From G963662605 sp963662605 (GTDB lineage Bacteria; Bacteroidota; Ignavibacteria; Ignavibacteriales; Ignavibacteriaceae), in NCBI GenBank assembly GCA_963662605.1, contig OY759785.1:620001-684000 (forward strand): a stretch of 64,000 nucleotides of DNA, read 5' to 3'. The notes beneath the pieces are model-generated. The model was not told the origin of the DNA. It made no database searches and was given only the letters and a program-made list of their open reading frames with translations. The position numbers and the translations under genes are program-made. Below, in pieces: positions 39,673 to 49,608 of the stretch (within the stretch, counting starts at the first letter, position 1; each line of letters starts with the position of its first letter).

Positions 39673-41088
39673 ATGAGGCTTTTATATATCTGCATCGGTC
39701 TGCTGTTGATGCACAATTCATTTGCGCAAACACTTTCCACAGAAACCGCAGATCGGTTTTGTCATGCGCTGTTCACCCGCACGCAGGAATTACAAAAATA
39801 CGTGCTGCCCGAAGAACTTACGCGCAGTAACAGGCTGGGCATTACATATGAGGGGAATCCTTTCAAGTTTCTTATTTCCAATGATATTGACTTCGCTCTT
39901 TGTGGTCTGCTTCTTGCAAATCCGAAGAACTACTCGCTGCATATAACTCCGCTTGAGGAGGGTTATTCTTCACTGACGATTGAGATTCCCGCAAAAGGCG
40001 AATCGCGTGAATATTTTTTTAAGGACTCACTGCTCGTCTCCAAGCCGTATTATTATGCCCGCAATTGGAAAATCCTGCACGGGACATATTTCGACATGTA
40101 CGTCAGCGATACTAATCTTATACATAGCGCGGCGATAAAAGAGTTGGACGCGTTTGTGGAATCAACTGCGGCGGCATTGAACTATTCAAAAGATGATTTA
40201 CGGCAGCTCAAAGAAAAAAAGATATTGTACTACCTGTGCCGCGATGATAATGAGATACAGCAGCTAACGGGATTCGTCACGCGCGGGATGTATCTGATTC
40301 CATATGATTATGTCATTTCAACGTACACCTGCCACTTGCATGAGCTTGCTCATTTGCTTATCAATTTAAAAATACGGCATCTTAAACTGTTTACGCATCC
40401 GTTTTTGCAGGAAGGATTTGCAGTCGCGGTCGGCGGCAGAGGCGGACTTGATGCGCGCGTGGTGCTAAACTCCGGATTATATTTACAGAGGAGCGGTTTT
40501 CTTGATTATACCGAAATCCTCACGAGCCGTGCGTTTCTCTCTCAGGATGCTTCGGTCACGTATCCGCTCTCGGGCGTGTATGTAAAATTTTTACTGAGCC
40601 GCGGAGCAGATGCATTTCTGAATCTCTATAAAAAATATTCCTTTAGCGGAAGTATGGATGATTGCGTAATTGATACAAGCGCCTTGCCTTCGCGCGCCGA
40701 GTTGCAAACGTATCTTTCTTCGTATCCCGAGAACTGCGGCATCAGTCTTGGCGGCGTTCCCGCTAAAGATGCAAAGCAGATTTACGTAAAAGATGGAAAT
40801 GAAATTTTCGAATCACCCGCAAGTATGTTTTACCGGGTTCGCGATACGCTGATGATACAGGATAAGAATCCTTCGCGTAATTATCGTAGCAAGTTATTCG
40901 AGCAGATTTTTCCAGCGAGGAAATATGCGGGCGAGCATAATGCCGTGTGTGCTTCGGAGAATGAACTATGGGTATATGATTTTTATACCAATAATCTCGT
41001 CCGGCAGTATTCAGCGGGATTTTCACTGAACCCGCAGAAAGTCCCGAAGAATAACGGAGAGTATGAGTTCAGAATAACTGGGAAATGA
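39673..41088 (+). CDS. Secreted gluzincin-like metallopeptidase
   Basis: A 471-residue protein with a signal peptide (MRLLYICIGLLLMHNSFAQ). The centre holds CHLHELAHLL (HExxH zinc motif, near 225) followed about 28 residues later by FLQEGFAVAVGG, whose glutamate fits the third zinc ligand of gluzincin peptidases. No pro-domain or sorting domain is evident. The C-terminal third (from about 350) is a strand-rich region of unknown type. Substrates are unknown; export to the periplasm or outside is inferred from the signal peptide. GGCAAGGGATAA lies before the ATG. Repeats flank the gene. Confidence 0.78.
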   Translation: MRLLYICIGLLLMHNSFAQTLSTETADRFCHALFTRTQELQKYVLPEELTRSNRLGITYEGNPFKFLISNDIDFALCGLLLANPKNYSLHITPLEEGYSSLTIEIPAKGESREYFFKDSLLVSKPYYYARNWKILHGTYFDMYVSDTNLIHSAAIKELDAFVESTAAALNYSKDDLRQLKEKKILYYLCRDDNEIQQLTGFVTRGMYLIPYDYVISTYTCHLHELAHLLINLKIRHLKLFTHPFLQEGFAVAVGGRGGLDARVVLNSGLYLQRSGFLDYTEILTSRAFLSQDASVTYPLSGVYVKFLLSRGADAFLNLYKKYSFSGSMDDCVIDTSALPSRAELQTYLSSYPENCGISLGGVPAKDAKQIYVKDGNEIFESPASMFYRVRDTLMIQDKNPSRNYRSKLFEQIFPARKYAGEHNAVCASENELWVYDFYTNNLVRQYSAGFSLNPQKVPKNNGEYEFRITGK

Positions 41089-41437
41089 TGATTCGCGCAA
41101 CCCCTCGATGCCTCGGAGACCTATAACGCAAAGAATTTTTGGTAGAGACGGCTGTTCGCAGAATCCCGTGGAGCAGCCGTCTCCCGTAGAATGCGGCAGG
41201 GTGATATATTCCCATACGGGAAAAGATATTGAATCGTCATCGGCTTTCTACAAAGATTGATCTCCTAACGGAGAAGAGAATTGCCGAGCCCTGTGAGACT
41301 GGGGCTATCCTTCTATATTGCGTCTAAATTTTTTACTTGCATTAGGGAAGAAATAATAGGTATATTCGTAAGTATAAATCACGCAAAGTGATAAAATGCA
41401 AGCTAAATTCACCAGATATAATTAAAAATCCCTAAAT
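41089..41437. repeat. Repeat cluster with partial TTTGTAGAA-family element
   Basis: No gene. Hairpin GAGACGGCTG/CAGCCGTCTC (41145-41154, 41174-41183), then on the minus strand the TTCCC-GTA-GGGAATATATCACC module (41187-41232), and a degenerate TTTCTACAAAGAT-plus-CTCCTAACGGAG half arm (41246-41278). A possible promoter for the Fic gene follows: TTG in ACTTGC near 41338, 21 bases, TATATTCG near 41360. Confidence 0.65.
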
Positions 41438-42988
41438 ATGGCTAAAGGTAATCATAAATCACAAGAAATAAGCGTTTTTCACGAGCGTATTCTTCCGGAA
41501 GAAGGCGTGCTCGCGGGGTATGGAGCCATAATTGATGCCCTTAAGCTTCCCGTAGTCATACCCAAAAGGTTGTCTTTAATAAGCACTGCAAGACGGCAGT
41601 ATCAGACGGATGACTGGCAGGTGTTTACTCCCCGGCATCAGCCCCCAAATACTATTTACGGACAGCTCGTTTTTGCCTTAAAGTATGAGGGCATCAATTT
41701 ACTCGTATTAAAAAAACTGTTTGAAAGAATACAACCGGCGAAAGTTGAGGAGTGGATACACGCCGAACCACTTGGACAGTATTGCAGAAGAATCTGGTTC
41801 CTGTATGAGTGGTTAATGGATACGCAACTTGATGTGCCGGATCTGAAGAGCGGAAATTATGTGCTGCTCGTTGATGAAGAAATGCAGTACGGGAATCCCG
41901 TTAGTGAAAATATCAGCAGGCAGCGGATTAAGAATAACCTGCCGGGTAATAAAAGTTTTTGTCCTCTTATTAATAAAACACCCCGACTTGAAAAATTTAT
42001 CTCCGAAAATTTATCGGGGAAAACAGAAGAAGTAATCGGCAGAATAAGAAGAGATATTCTCATGCGGACATCAAGCTTTCTTCTGCTGAAAGATTCAAAA
42101 GCATCTTTTAATATTGAAGGTGAAACTCCTCCCGCATCACGTACGATGAGATGGGGAAGAGCGATTGGCGAAGCGGGAAATAATAAACTAACCAAGGATG
42201 AATTATTCCGTTTGCAGCAAATCATCATTGGGGATAGCCGTTTTGTAAAGATGGGTTATCGTACGGAGGGCGGGTTCGTCGGTGAACATGACCGTTTGAC
42301 TTTGGCGCCCATACCGGAGCATATATCTGCACGGCAGCAGGACATAGAGCAATTGATGTCCGGATTGTTGCTTGCAGCAGAGATGCTGGTGGAAAGCGGA
42401 TTTAATCCGGTGCTAACAGCCGCGGTAATTGCTTTCGGTTTTGTATTCATCCATCCTTTTACCGACGGAAACGGAAGAATGCATCGTTACCTTATTCATC
42501 ATGTATTATCCGCCACCAAATTTACTCCCGAAGGAATTATATTTCCTGTCTCCGCCGCCATATTGGATAAGATTGGCAGTTATCAAAAAATATTGGAATC
42601 ATATTCACATCCGCTGCTGGATTTGATTGACTGGGAGAAAACCCCGGACAATAATATCGAAGTGACGAATGATACTATTGATTACTACCGTTATTTTGAT
42701 GCAACAGCACAAGCGGATTTTCTATTCGCATGTATTGAAGATACAATTGACCGCGTAATTCCCGTAGAGGCAGCTTATATTCAACGTTATGACCAAATGA
42801 AAAACTGGATTGATGAGAAATTTTCCATGCCCGACAAAACCTCGGCATTGTTGATTAGATTCCTCGAACAAAACAACGGAACACTTTCAAAGCGCGCCCG
42901 CGAAGATGAATTCGCACCGCTGACGGATGAGGAGGTAACGGCAATCGAAAAACAATTTGCGATGTGTTTTCCGGCTGTCGAGGGATAA
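41438..42988 (+). CDS. Fic-domain protein (AMP transferase type)
   Basis: A 516-residue protein. The catalytic Fic motif is complete: HPFTDGNGRMHR from H339, so AMP or other nucleotide-monophosphate transfer onto a target hydroxyl is expected. Upstream is SFNIEG at 223-228, which fits the inhibitory (S/T)xxxE(G/N) motif, making it a self-inhibited class II Fic protein. N-terminal residues 1-190 carry no domain I recognise (an ALKYEGINLLVLKKLF stretch is usual in this group). A helical C-terminal domain may recruit targets. It stands alone; no separate antitoxin is adjacent. Flanked by repeats and an HNH gene, in what looks like a mobile accessory stretch. Confidence 0.92.
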   Translation: MAKGNHKSQEISVFHERILPEEGVLAGYGAIIDALKLPVVIPKRLSLISTARRQYQTDDWQVFTPRHQPPNTIYGQLVFALKYEGINLLVLKKLFERIQPAKVEEWIHAEPLGQYCRRIWFLYEWLMDTQLDVPDLKSGNYVLLVDEEMQYGNPVSENISRQRIKNNLPGNKSFCPLINKTPRLEKFISENLSGKTEEVIGRIRRDILMRTSSFLLLKDSKASFNIEGETPPASRTMRWGRAIGEAGNNKLTKDELFRLQQIIIGDSRFVKMGYRTEGGFVGEHDRLTLAPIPEHISARQQDIEQLMSGLLLAAEMLVESGFNPVLTAAVIAFGFVFIHPFTDGNGRMHRYLIHHVLSATKFTPEGIIFPVSAAILDKIGSYQKILESYSHPLLDLIDWEKTPDNNIEVTNDTIDYYRYFDATAQADFLFACIEDTIDRVIPVEAAYIQRYDQMKNWIDEKFSMPDKTSALLIRFLEQNNGTLSKRAREDEFAPLTDEEVTAIEKQFAMCFPAVEG

Positions 42989-43070
42989 GAATTCGCGCAA
43001 AGGCGCGAAGCCGCAAAGAGTTGTGCTTAGTAATATGATAGAAAATGTAATATAAACACGGAGGACTCCT

Positions 43071-43910
43071 ATGCGTTTTGGCCAAATCATAAGCATAAAA
43101 GATGGTAAACCAGTCTACTCATATGGAATATCAAATGGGGCAAATATAAAAGAAATTCTTTTGCAAAAACAACCGATAGATACCAAATGTAATATCTGCT
43201 TGAATGATGGCGAACTGACAGACGATCATGTTCCGCCGAAGTGTACTGGCAATAGGGGGCGGTATCATTACGTGAGTTTTTTCAATTATACTTTTGATCC
43301 AAATCCTACTGACTATGGGATTTGTCAAAACGGCATAAAATATAAGACGGTGTGTGCAAAATGTAATAATGAGAAATTGCAGTTTTACGATAATGCAATA
43401 GCGGAGTTGTATAATAATTTTAATAATGTTGAGGTATCAAATAAACTTATCGTGCGGCTGAAAATAAGACCTAATGGTATAATGAGGGGAATTATGGGGC
43501 ATTTATTAGCAGCGAAATCAACACACAACAGATCTAAAATTGATGATCTGTTTTTTGAAGCAGTAAATGAACCGAATAAGCGGATAAGCAAACAACTAAA
43601 TTTTTATGTGCTTCCGTACTTGTATAGACAGATTAGAATAATCAGAGACCAGATGATCTTGGTGAATAATAAGTTTATATTGCTTAGTATTCTCAAAATA
43701 AAACCATTTGCGTTTGTTATTACGCATTCAGAACCTTTTTTTAATGCCATGAGCTGGAATAAGTTTTTTGATTATAGTCCAAACGAAGAAAGTGAAATTG
43801 AATTTTTCAATAAAACGGCATGCCCCCTTGATTTTCCAGAGAATATCCGGCCACAGCTATTCGGTCAAAGTGGCGCTGAATCCATAATCGGATTTCCAGT
43901 AAAAAAATGA
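43071..43910 (+). CDS. HNH-like zinc protein
   Basis: A 279-residue AT-rich gene whose product has CNICLNDGELTDDHVPPKC near residues 41-59 and VCAKCNNEKL near 95, i.e. two cysteine pairs around a DDH, the pattern of His-Cys/HNH endonucleases with a structural zinc. An H and N for the rest of an HNH centre are available (DDH, CNNEK) but spacing is not standard. The remaining 180 residues are alpha/beta and match nothing I know. GGAGGACTCCT precedes the ATG. Low GC relative to neighbours and location between repeats suggest transfer. A defence or mobile-element nuclease is possible but not shown. Confidence 0.7.
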   Translation: MRFGQIISIKDGKPVYSYGISNGANIKEILLQKQPIDTKCNICLNDGELTDDHVPPKCTGNRGRYHYVSFFNYTFDPNPTDYGICQNGIKYKTVCAKCNNEKLQFYDNAIAELYNNFNNVEVSNKLIVRLKIRPNGIMRGIMGHLLAAKSTHNRSKIDDLFFEAVNEPNKRISKQLNFYVLPYLYRQIRIIRDQMILVNNKFILLSILKIKPFAFVITHSEPFFNAMSWNKFFDYSPNEESEIEFFNKTACPLDFPENIRPQLFGQSGAESIIGFPVKK

Positions 43911-44133
43911 GGGGGTATTATTGAGTCTTTATGTATGCTTAGAAGTATAGCATAGTGATAGATAAAAAACGAGCTACGGTTTGGTTCATAAACATAGAGC
44001 CATTTTAATGAATGATGATATTCGCTCGCGATATGTTTCGACTTTCATGAACGGGTTTAGACCGTGTTGACGCTACTGAAATGCTCTGCGCCACGCCTTC
44101 GGCGGGCAAGCCTTTGCGTGAGGTCCGGCTGTC

Positions 44134-47100
44134 TTAGGCTTTGGGGAATGTAATACGAAACGCCGCGCCTTCGGCTCTGGCTTTTTCGATGGTGATGGTA
44201 CCGCCGGTGTTTTCGATGTAGCGCTTGGCGAGTTTAAGGCCGAGTCCCATACCTGACGACTTGGTGGTAAAATTCGATTCGAATATCTTCGCCTCATTTT
44301 CAGGGGAAATACCTTTGCCGTCATCCGAGATAAGCATCACGATATGTTCATCTTCCTTTTGCAAGGTAATCTCGACGTTAATCGCGCCAGCCTGTATCGA
44401 ATTACGGATGAAGTTGACAACCATACGTTTCATCTGAGCGGCATCGCCGAGTACATTATATTCTTTTTCTTCCGCGGCAAAATGAATCACGATTCTTTCA
44501 TTCTGAAACAACACAATGACTTCCTGTATCTGCGGAAGTATGTTCAGCTTTTGAATGCTCATTGAAGGCATGCGCGCGAACTGTGAGAACTCCGTTGCAA
44601 TGGAGCTTAAGGTTTCAATCTGATTGAGTACCGTACTTGTAACTTTGTTGAATATATCATCAAAGTGCGGCGACTTATCCCTGAATGCCGCGATGAGCTG
44701 TTGAATGGTCAGCTTCATCGGGGTGAGCGGATTTTTAATTTCATGCGCGACCTGACGTGCAAATTCTTTCCACGCGGCTTCGCGTTCCATGTTGGCAAGT
44801 TCGGACTGGCTTTTCGCAAGTTCGTGCGTCATGGAATTAAATCCGTTAAAGAGTTCTTTCATCTCGCCAATCTCTTTGTTTTCAAGCTGCACGTTGAAAT
44901 CGCCATGAGCAACAGCACGTGTCGCGAGCGTCAATTTCTTTATCGGATACGCGATGCGGTTTGCCATCACGCTGCTGATGCCGATGATAATGATGATCGC
45001 AAGTGAGTACATGCCGAATAGGAATACGTCAACATCTACCGGAGAATATATTCCGTTAACTTCGTTGGAGAGTGTATTGGCAGCAAATATATACTGTCTG
45101 CCGTCAACGGATGCCACTTTGTATATCGTGAAGTATTTGAAATTATTGAGTTTGTCTTCTGAAAAATATTCCTTCAGTCCGGCATAGTTGATGTTTAAAT
45201 CAGCGGACGAATTAATAACATCAGGCAGAAACGAGGTGCCGTACAACGCGGATTCGGTTGAGTAAAAAACATTTGATTTATCAAACACGGTGAACTGGAT
45301 GTTTGTTTCGCGCGAAACATCAGTCAACGCCTGTTGAATACTTGTGCCGAAACGTACTTTATTCGATATTGCCGAAGAGACGGTTTCCACTTTTTCGATG
45401 AGGGAATACTGAAGACTCTGTTTCGACTTTGTTGTCGTAGTCGCCCGGTTGAAAACTGCAAGAGCGATAAGGGGAATAATAGATACGATAAGGAACGCCA
45501 GCATTAACTGTCCCCTGAACGTAAGCGGGATAGTGCGTTTGCGGGAGTACTGTATACCGGCGATAATAAGGTAACAGACAAACAGAATAAACGAATGTAT
45601 GATAAACAGTTTGAAAAAGTTAAAGAAGCTCCATTCTAATTTGCGCTCTTTTAAAGCGACGGCAATAATGCCCGTGCTGTCGGCGCCGCTGCTTTGCTGT
45701 GCGTATACAATATATTTCTCTCCGCCGGACTCGTAATTAAACCAGTCCTCATCGCCCGCGTTGAGAGCGTCGGCCAGGTTTTGCATCTGTGTTCTGTTCG
45801 GATAAAAATCTCCGTACGCGTATTCACATTCGCCTTTTGATATAACGGCGATGTTGAGATCATCGGGATTAAGAACGCTGTTGACAAATTTCGAATCACC
45901 GCGCACTACGACAGGGACAGCGTTTTCAATCAGCATACGGGGTTCAAACACAACCTGCACGGCAGCATACCCGATGATACCGTCATCGGTCTTAATCGGA
46001 ACAATTCCCGCTGCTTCATTATGCGAAGCAGAACCGCCGGGTACGTCAATAATGCGCATGTCCTTAACCGGCAGGCTGAAGAGAAGATCAACGAGCCATT
46101 GCGGAAACGATGTCCCCGCGTCAAATGCCCCGATAATTTTATGATTGAGCCCGATTAATACTATTGATGAGCGCACGCTTTCCTGTTTTAGTGAAGTCTG
46201 ATTCCACAGAGTGAAAGAAGCGGCTTTGATATTCGCGGAGTTAGTTATTAATGCGTCATGTATTGCCGGTTCGGAAACCGAACGCATTAAAGCTTCACTA
46301 ACCAAAAATTTGAGAAATTCTTTTTGAGGACGATTCAGTTCCGATACGGTTGTTTTAAGAGATTCCTTTTCAAGCTTCGTGTTAAAGTAGTTCATCAGCG
46401 AAATTGTGATGAGCGATGAACATAAACCTGTTATCAGCAGGAAGTACAAAAACTTCATTTTGAAATTTTCATACAGATAAAACAACACCTGTAACCCTAC
46501 AACGATAAGCAGCAGTAGAGGATATGTTAACAGCGGTGTGTTTTGAAAGCGGAGGAACGGATAACCGAGCAAACAGAGAACGGCAGTCCGCAGCGCACAG
46601 ACGACCAGTGGGACGAATGATGTTTTTGGTTTAACTGCTTTTTGCATGAGGCGGTGTATTACCAAAAGGAGCAAGAGCATGGCGGCACCTGCGACCAATG
46701 CCGCAAAATTCATAACGAAATGCGTCGTGTCTGGAATGATATCCGGTTCGTTGAAGTATCGCAGAGATGAATCGAAAACAACACTCTTAATAGAAGCAGC
46801 GATACCCCGAATAGAAAGAAGAAGTATGAACGCATACCCGGTGAAGATGGCGGCATACAAACTCCACGTCTGTTTAAGATTCCACTCAGTTCGGGCAATA
46901 TATTTTTCAACCGCGCGGAGGATGAAAATTCCTGCGGCGAATGCGAACAAAGCCGTGACAAAAAACTCGACAGGTGATTTCACGATTCCGCCGCCGAATT
47001 GTGAGGCGAAGTTTGCCGGATCGGCGAGAGAATCACTGAGCAATGATGCCGGTAAACCGAGGCGGTACATCAGCCATCGTAATGCCGCCATGAAGGCGAG

Positions 47101-47952
47101 TACAATAAGCGAACGCACCAATTCATTTTTCAGCTTAACATAATCCGCACGCACGGCAAGCGCAAGAAATCCGAACGCGATCAGCATCAGAATTGACTGG
47201 ATGATGCCGATGGTTTTGGATATAGACTGCAATTCATTCCGCAGTGTGGGTTTCAGAATCGTAATGACGGCTATGCTTTTTTGATTATTGTTCTTAACCG
47301 GGAAAGCGTAAAAGCGGCCGTCAACCGGTTTTATCTTAACCGCTCCGTACTCAATGGAAAACTCCGTTGAGAACTTTTCTTCCAATTCGAGCGAAAGGCT
47401 GGTCGCTTCTTTTGTCTTTTTATTCTGGTAAAACTTTTCAACGGGGAGTCCCGATAACACGGTATAGGTATTCCCGTTCAGAGAAATATTATCATACGCG
47501 CACAAATATGTCGCAAGAGGGGACTCATAAAAAAATGTTTCGCCGGCGGTGTATCCTATCTTTGCGAATACGACAGGAGTTATCGGGGCATTTTCTTTCC
47601 ATGCAAGTACGGAGTTTTTGTTTTTGATAACCTCGATGCACATATTTTTGTTTTTGTATGCTGTTATCAACTGCAGAATATCCGCATCGGATTGTGATGC
47701 CGTAGAAAGTTTTTCGATGGATGAGGTTAGCTCTTTGTGAAACGCGAGCACTTCTTTTTGTTTATCCAACAGAACCCGCGTTGTTGAAGTCTCGACTTCG
47801 CTCACTATACCGGGAAGAATGTTCCGCCAGTTGTTTTTCTTTGCATCCAGAACACGCTGAGAGATAAGTCCGATGAGAAACACCATGACTATCAAGGCCA
47901 TGACAACGTATGAATAACGGCGGTTGCCCGATATAAGGCGGGATACTTGCAT
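44134..47952 (-). CDS. Very large NtrY-like sensor histidine kinase
   Basis: A 1272-residue membrane kinase. Order: transmembrane helix at about 14-31, an extracytoplasmic domain to about 235, a stretch of roughly eight to ten helices to about 540, a second sensor region, another helix near 790 and a third sensor region to about 990, then a HAMP domain (AYPIKKLTLATRAVAHGDFNV). The HisKA box is EFARQVAHEIKNPLTPMKL (phospho-accepting histidine in HEIKNP), followed by the ATPase domain with N box NFIRNSIQAG, G1 SDDGKGI and G2 GMGLGLKLAKRY. NtrY-type kinases usually have about 700-770 residues, so the integral-membrane middle is extra. No response regulator is adjacent. Its start overlaps the DUF4783 stop (TGATG). 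Confidence 0.9.
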   Translation of the reverse strand: MQVSRLISGNRRYSYVVMALIVMVFLIGLISQRVLDAKKNNWRNILPGIVSEVETSTTRVLLDKQKEVLAFHKELTSSIEKLSTASQSDADILQLITAYKNKNMCIEVIKNKNSVLAWKENAPITPVVFAKIGYTAGETFFYESPLATYLCAYDNISLNGNTYTVLSGLPVEKFYQNKKTKEATSLSLELEEKFSTEFSIEYGAVKIKPVDGRFYAFPVKNNNQKSIAVITILKPTLRNELQSISKTIGIIQSILMLIAFGFLALAVRADYVKLKNELVRSLIVLAFMAALRWLMYRLGLPASLLSDSLADPANFASQFGGGIVKSPVEFFVTALFAFAAGIFILRAVEKYIARTEWNLKQTWSLYAAIFTGYAFILLLSIRGIAASIKSVVFDSSLRYFNEPDIIPDTTHFVMNFAALVAGAAMLLLLLVIHRLMQKAVKPKTSFVPLVVCALRTAVLCLLGYPFLRFQNTPLLTYPLLLLIVVGLQVLFYLYENFKMKFLYFLLITGLCSSLITISLMNYFNTKLEKESLKTTVSELNRPQKEFLKFLVSEALMRSVSEPAIHDALITNSANIKAASFTLWNQTSLKQESVRSSIVLIGLNHKIIGAFDAGTSFPQWLVDLLFSLPVKDMRIIDVPGGSASHNEAAGIVPIKTDDGIIGYAAVQVVFEPRMLIENAVPVVVRGDSKFVNSVLNPDDLNIAVISKGECEYAYGDFYPNRTQMQNLADALNAGDEDWFNYESGGEKYIVYAQQSSGADSTGIIAVALKERKLEWSFFNFFKLFIIHSFILFVCYLIIAGIQYSRKRTIPLTFRGQLMLAFLIVSIIPLIALAVFNRATTTTKSKQSLQYSLIEKVETVSSAISNKVRFGTSIQQALTDVSRETNIQFTVFDKSNVFYSTESALYGTSFLPDVINSSADLNINYAGLKEYFSEDKLNNFKYFTIYKVASVDGRQYIFAANTLSNEVNGIYSPVDVDVFLFGMYSLAIIIIIGISSVMANRIAYPIKKLTLATRAVAHGDFNVQLENKEIGEMKELFNGFNSMTHELAKSQSELANMEREAAWKEFARQVAHEIKNPLTPMKLTIQQLIAAFRDKSPHFDDIFNKVTSTVLNQIETLSSIATEFSQFARMPSMSIQKLNILPQIQEVIVLFQNERIVIHFAAEEKEYNVLGDAAQMKRMVVNFIRNSIQAGAINVEITLQKEDEHIVMLISDDGKGISPENEAKIFESNFTTKSSGMGLGLKLAKRYIENTGGTITIEKARAEGAAFRITFPKA

Positions 47953-48428
47953 CAGCGGATAGTTATTTGTGAAATTTGCCAGTCGTTACGCTGTAACCGC
48001 AATGAGATAAAAACCTGCGCTGTACCGCGGCGGTTTCTTGTTTCATAATGATATTCTCCTGTTGCATAGGGATTCTCCCCATCGTTTCGTGACGTGTACC
48101 TGAACGATTCCGGTTGATGTACCGAAAAATAACTCTGTAAGATATAAAAAGCCTGATTGGAGCTGAAATATCCTGTATAAACGTCGGACAGGCTGATGTA
48201 GGTTTGTCCCGTGCAGTATTTTGTAAAAGCGCCGGGGTCACCCTTGGAAAGTCCGTCTTCAATTGCCTGAAATACCTTTTCAACCACGGGCTTCTGCTCG
48301 CGTCCTTTATGCTCATGGGATTTTTTGTGCACTTCCTGAGCGGCAGTCAGAAAGGAGAGCATCAGCATGATGATGATGCCGGTGCGAATACAGCGGAAAT
48401 GCAGGTATTTTATATCAGAACGAAACAT
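47952..48428 (-). CDS. DUF4783-domain secreted protein
   Basis: A 158-residue protein with an N-terminal hydrophobic segment (GIIIMLMLSFLTAAQ) serving as signal peptide or anchor, a short basic spacer (KKSHEHKGREQK) and then a DUF4783-like domain: VFQAIEDGLSKGDPGAFTKY, TYISLSDVYTGYFSSNQAFYILQSYF, and RGTAQVFISLRLQRNDWQISQI. This small NTF2-like fold is common in Bacteroidota and of unknown function. It is translationally coupled to the downstream histidine kinase, which implies it may be a sensory partner or a conserved neighbour. Confidence 0.82.
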   Translation of the reverse strand: MFRSDIKYLHFRCIRTGIIIMLMLSFLTAAQEVHKKSHEHKGREQKPVVEKVFQAIEDGLSKGDPGAFTKYCTGQTYISLSDVYTGYFSSNQAFYILQSYFSVHQPESFRYTSRNDGENPYATGEYHYETRNRRGTAQVFISLRLQRNDWQISQITIR

Positions 48429-48522
48429 GGTAAAGTGATATTTCCATGGTTAATTGAGTAAAACCGGAATATTTCATAAACATTTTTTCCAACTGTTGAA
48501 ATTTAACGTAAAATCACTAATG

Positions 48523-48554
48523 AAAAAAGCATATCGCTGGGGATATGCTTTTTT
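48523..48554 (-). terminator. Intrinsic terminator after the fibronectin lipoprotein
   Basis: Perfect 13-base arms AAAAAAGCATATC and GATATGCTTTTTT with a 6-base loop. T-runs on both strands. It lies 29 bases after the stop of the fibronectin lipoprotein gene and upstream of the DUF4783 gene. Confidence 0.88.
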
Positions 48555-48583
48555 CAATGTGTGATGATGAGTCGTAATTTCTT

Positions 48584-49393
48584 TTATTGAGCCAAATCTC
48601 TTGTCCGGACAACTTTTGAGTGACCGATAGTGATTGTCTTCGTCTTCATGGTAACTTCACCTTTAATGCTCTGGTATGCCCAGTCGAAAACAACTCTCTG
48701 CGAGTTAACGGAATTTATTCTGATTTTTGCAAAGTGGTTATCAACTGTCCAAATAACATATGTATGTCCGACAAATACTGCGGCATCTTTGGTAACAGAC
48801 CAGCCGGTTGAAGGGGCAACGGTTATGTCGTAAATACTTGAAGTATGTCCCATGTCCTTGATATCGGTGTCATTGTATACGTCCAAATAATACGCACCGT
48901 TATCATTGTCGAAATAGAAGTCAGCCAAAGCGCTCGTGTCAGAGACAACCGACTCGTTAGCAAAACTGAATGCGGACATGCCGGGATATTGACGGAAATC
49001 AAAAACCGCCTGATTGAATCCTTCGGGTCTCGGCGCCGAATATGCATTATCGTAGCTCATTTCGCTTTCGTTGTTGTCATAATCGTATGCAGTAACTGCG
49101 TAATAGTATTTATAGCCGTTGCGGATATCATAATCGGTAAACGAATTTGAGTGCGTCGTTCCGATGAGATAATATTTCCCGTTGTAGCTCGAACTTGAAT
49201 AGATATTGTATCCGGCTACATCGCGGTCGTAACTGTCGCTCCATGAAAGATACGCCATGTTATCTCCGTTTACTACGTACAGTCCTGTCGGCGCATCCGG
49301 AGGGTTGCGGTCAACGTAATTGATTGGTTCTTCGCAGCCCATGTAAAACAGACTTGCTATGGTGACGATGGTTAAGATTGCTATGTTTTTCAT
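48584..49393 (-). CDS. Lipoprotein with a fibronectin type III domain
   Basis: A 269-residue predicted lipoprotein: MKNIAILTIVTIASLFYMGC gives a lipobox ending at C20. Residues about 33-120 form a fibronectin type III domain (PDAPTGLYVVNGDNMAYLSW, VAGYNIYSSS, YYYAVTAYDYDNNESE). The last 140 residues are strand-rich, with many aromatic residues and aspartates, and match no family I know. The protein is probably anchored to the outer membrane and surface- or periplasm-facing. Single gene with its own promoter and terminator. Confidence 0.85.
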   Translation of the reverse strand: MKNIAILTIVTIASLFYMGCEEPINYVDRNPPDAPTGLYVVNGDNMAYLSWSDSYDRDVAGYNIYSSSSYNGKYYLIGTTHSNSFTDYDIRNGYKYYYAVTAYDYDNNESEMSYDNAYSAPRPEGFNQAVFDFRQYPGMSAFSFANESVVSDTSALADFYFDNDNGAYYLDVYNDTDIKDMGHTSSIYDITVAPSTGWSVTKDAAVFVGHTYVIWTVDNHFAKIRINSVNSQRVVFDWAYQSIKGEVTMKTKTITIGHSKVVRTRDLAQ

Positions 49394-49423
49394 TTTTCAG
49401 ACCTTTCAAACTCTGGTTCACTC

Positions 49424-49454
49424 GAAATATAACAAAGGACGTGCCAAATGCAAA
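49424..49454 (-). promoter_or_regulatory. Bacteroidota-type promoter of the fibronectin lipoprotein
   Basis: On the minus strand, TTTG (49454-49451), 19 bases, then TATATTTC (49431-49424), 30 bases before the ATG. Only the last base of the octamer departs from TANNTTTG. Confidence 0.62.
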
Positions 49455-49608
49455 GATACCGTTTTGGCTGAATTTGTCATCCTCTACGCAGGATTTATGT
49501 CTAATATAATATACAGAATGCTACAATAATAGACTACAATTCGGATAAACCTGCATTGATTTTCACGCAGAAATGCTTATTTTTTAGAATCATTTCACTG
49601 GGAGAAGC

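Noticed and set aside
42855..43096. Two minus-strand frames across the Fic 3' end
   Set aside because: Antisense shadows of the Fic C-terminus and the CGCAAAG repeat; no start context.
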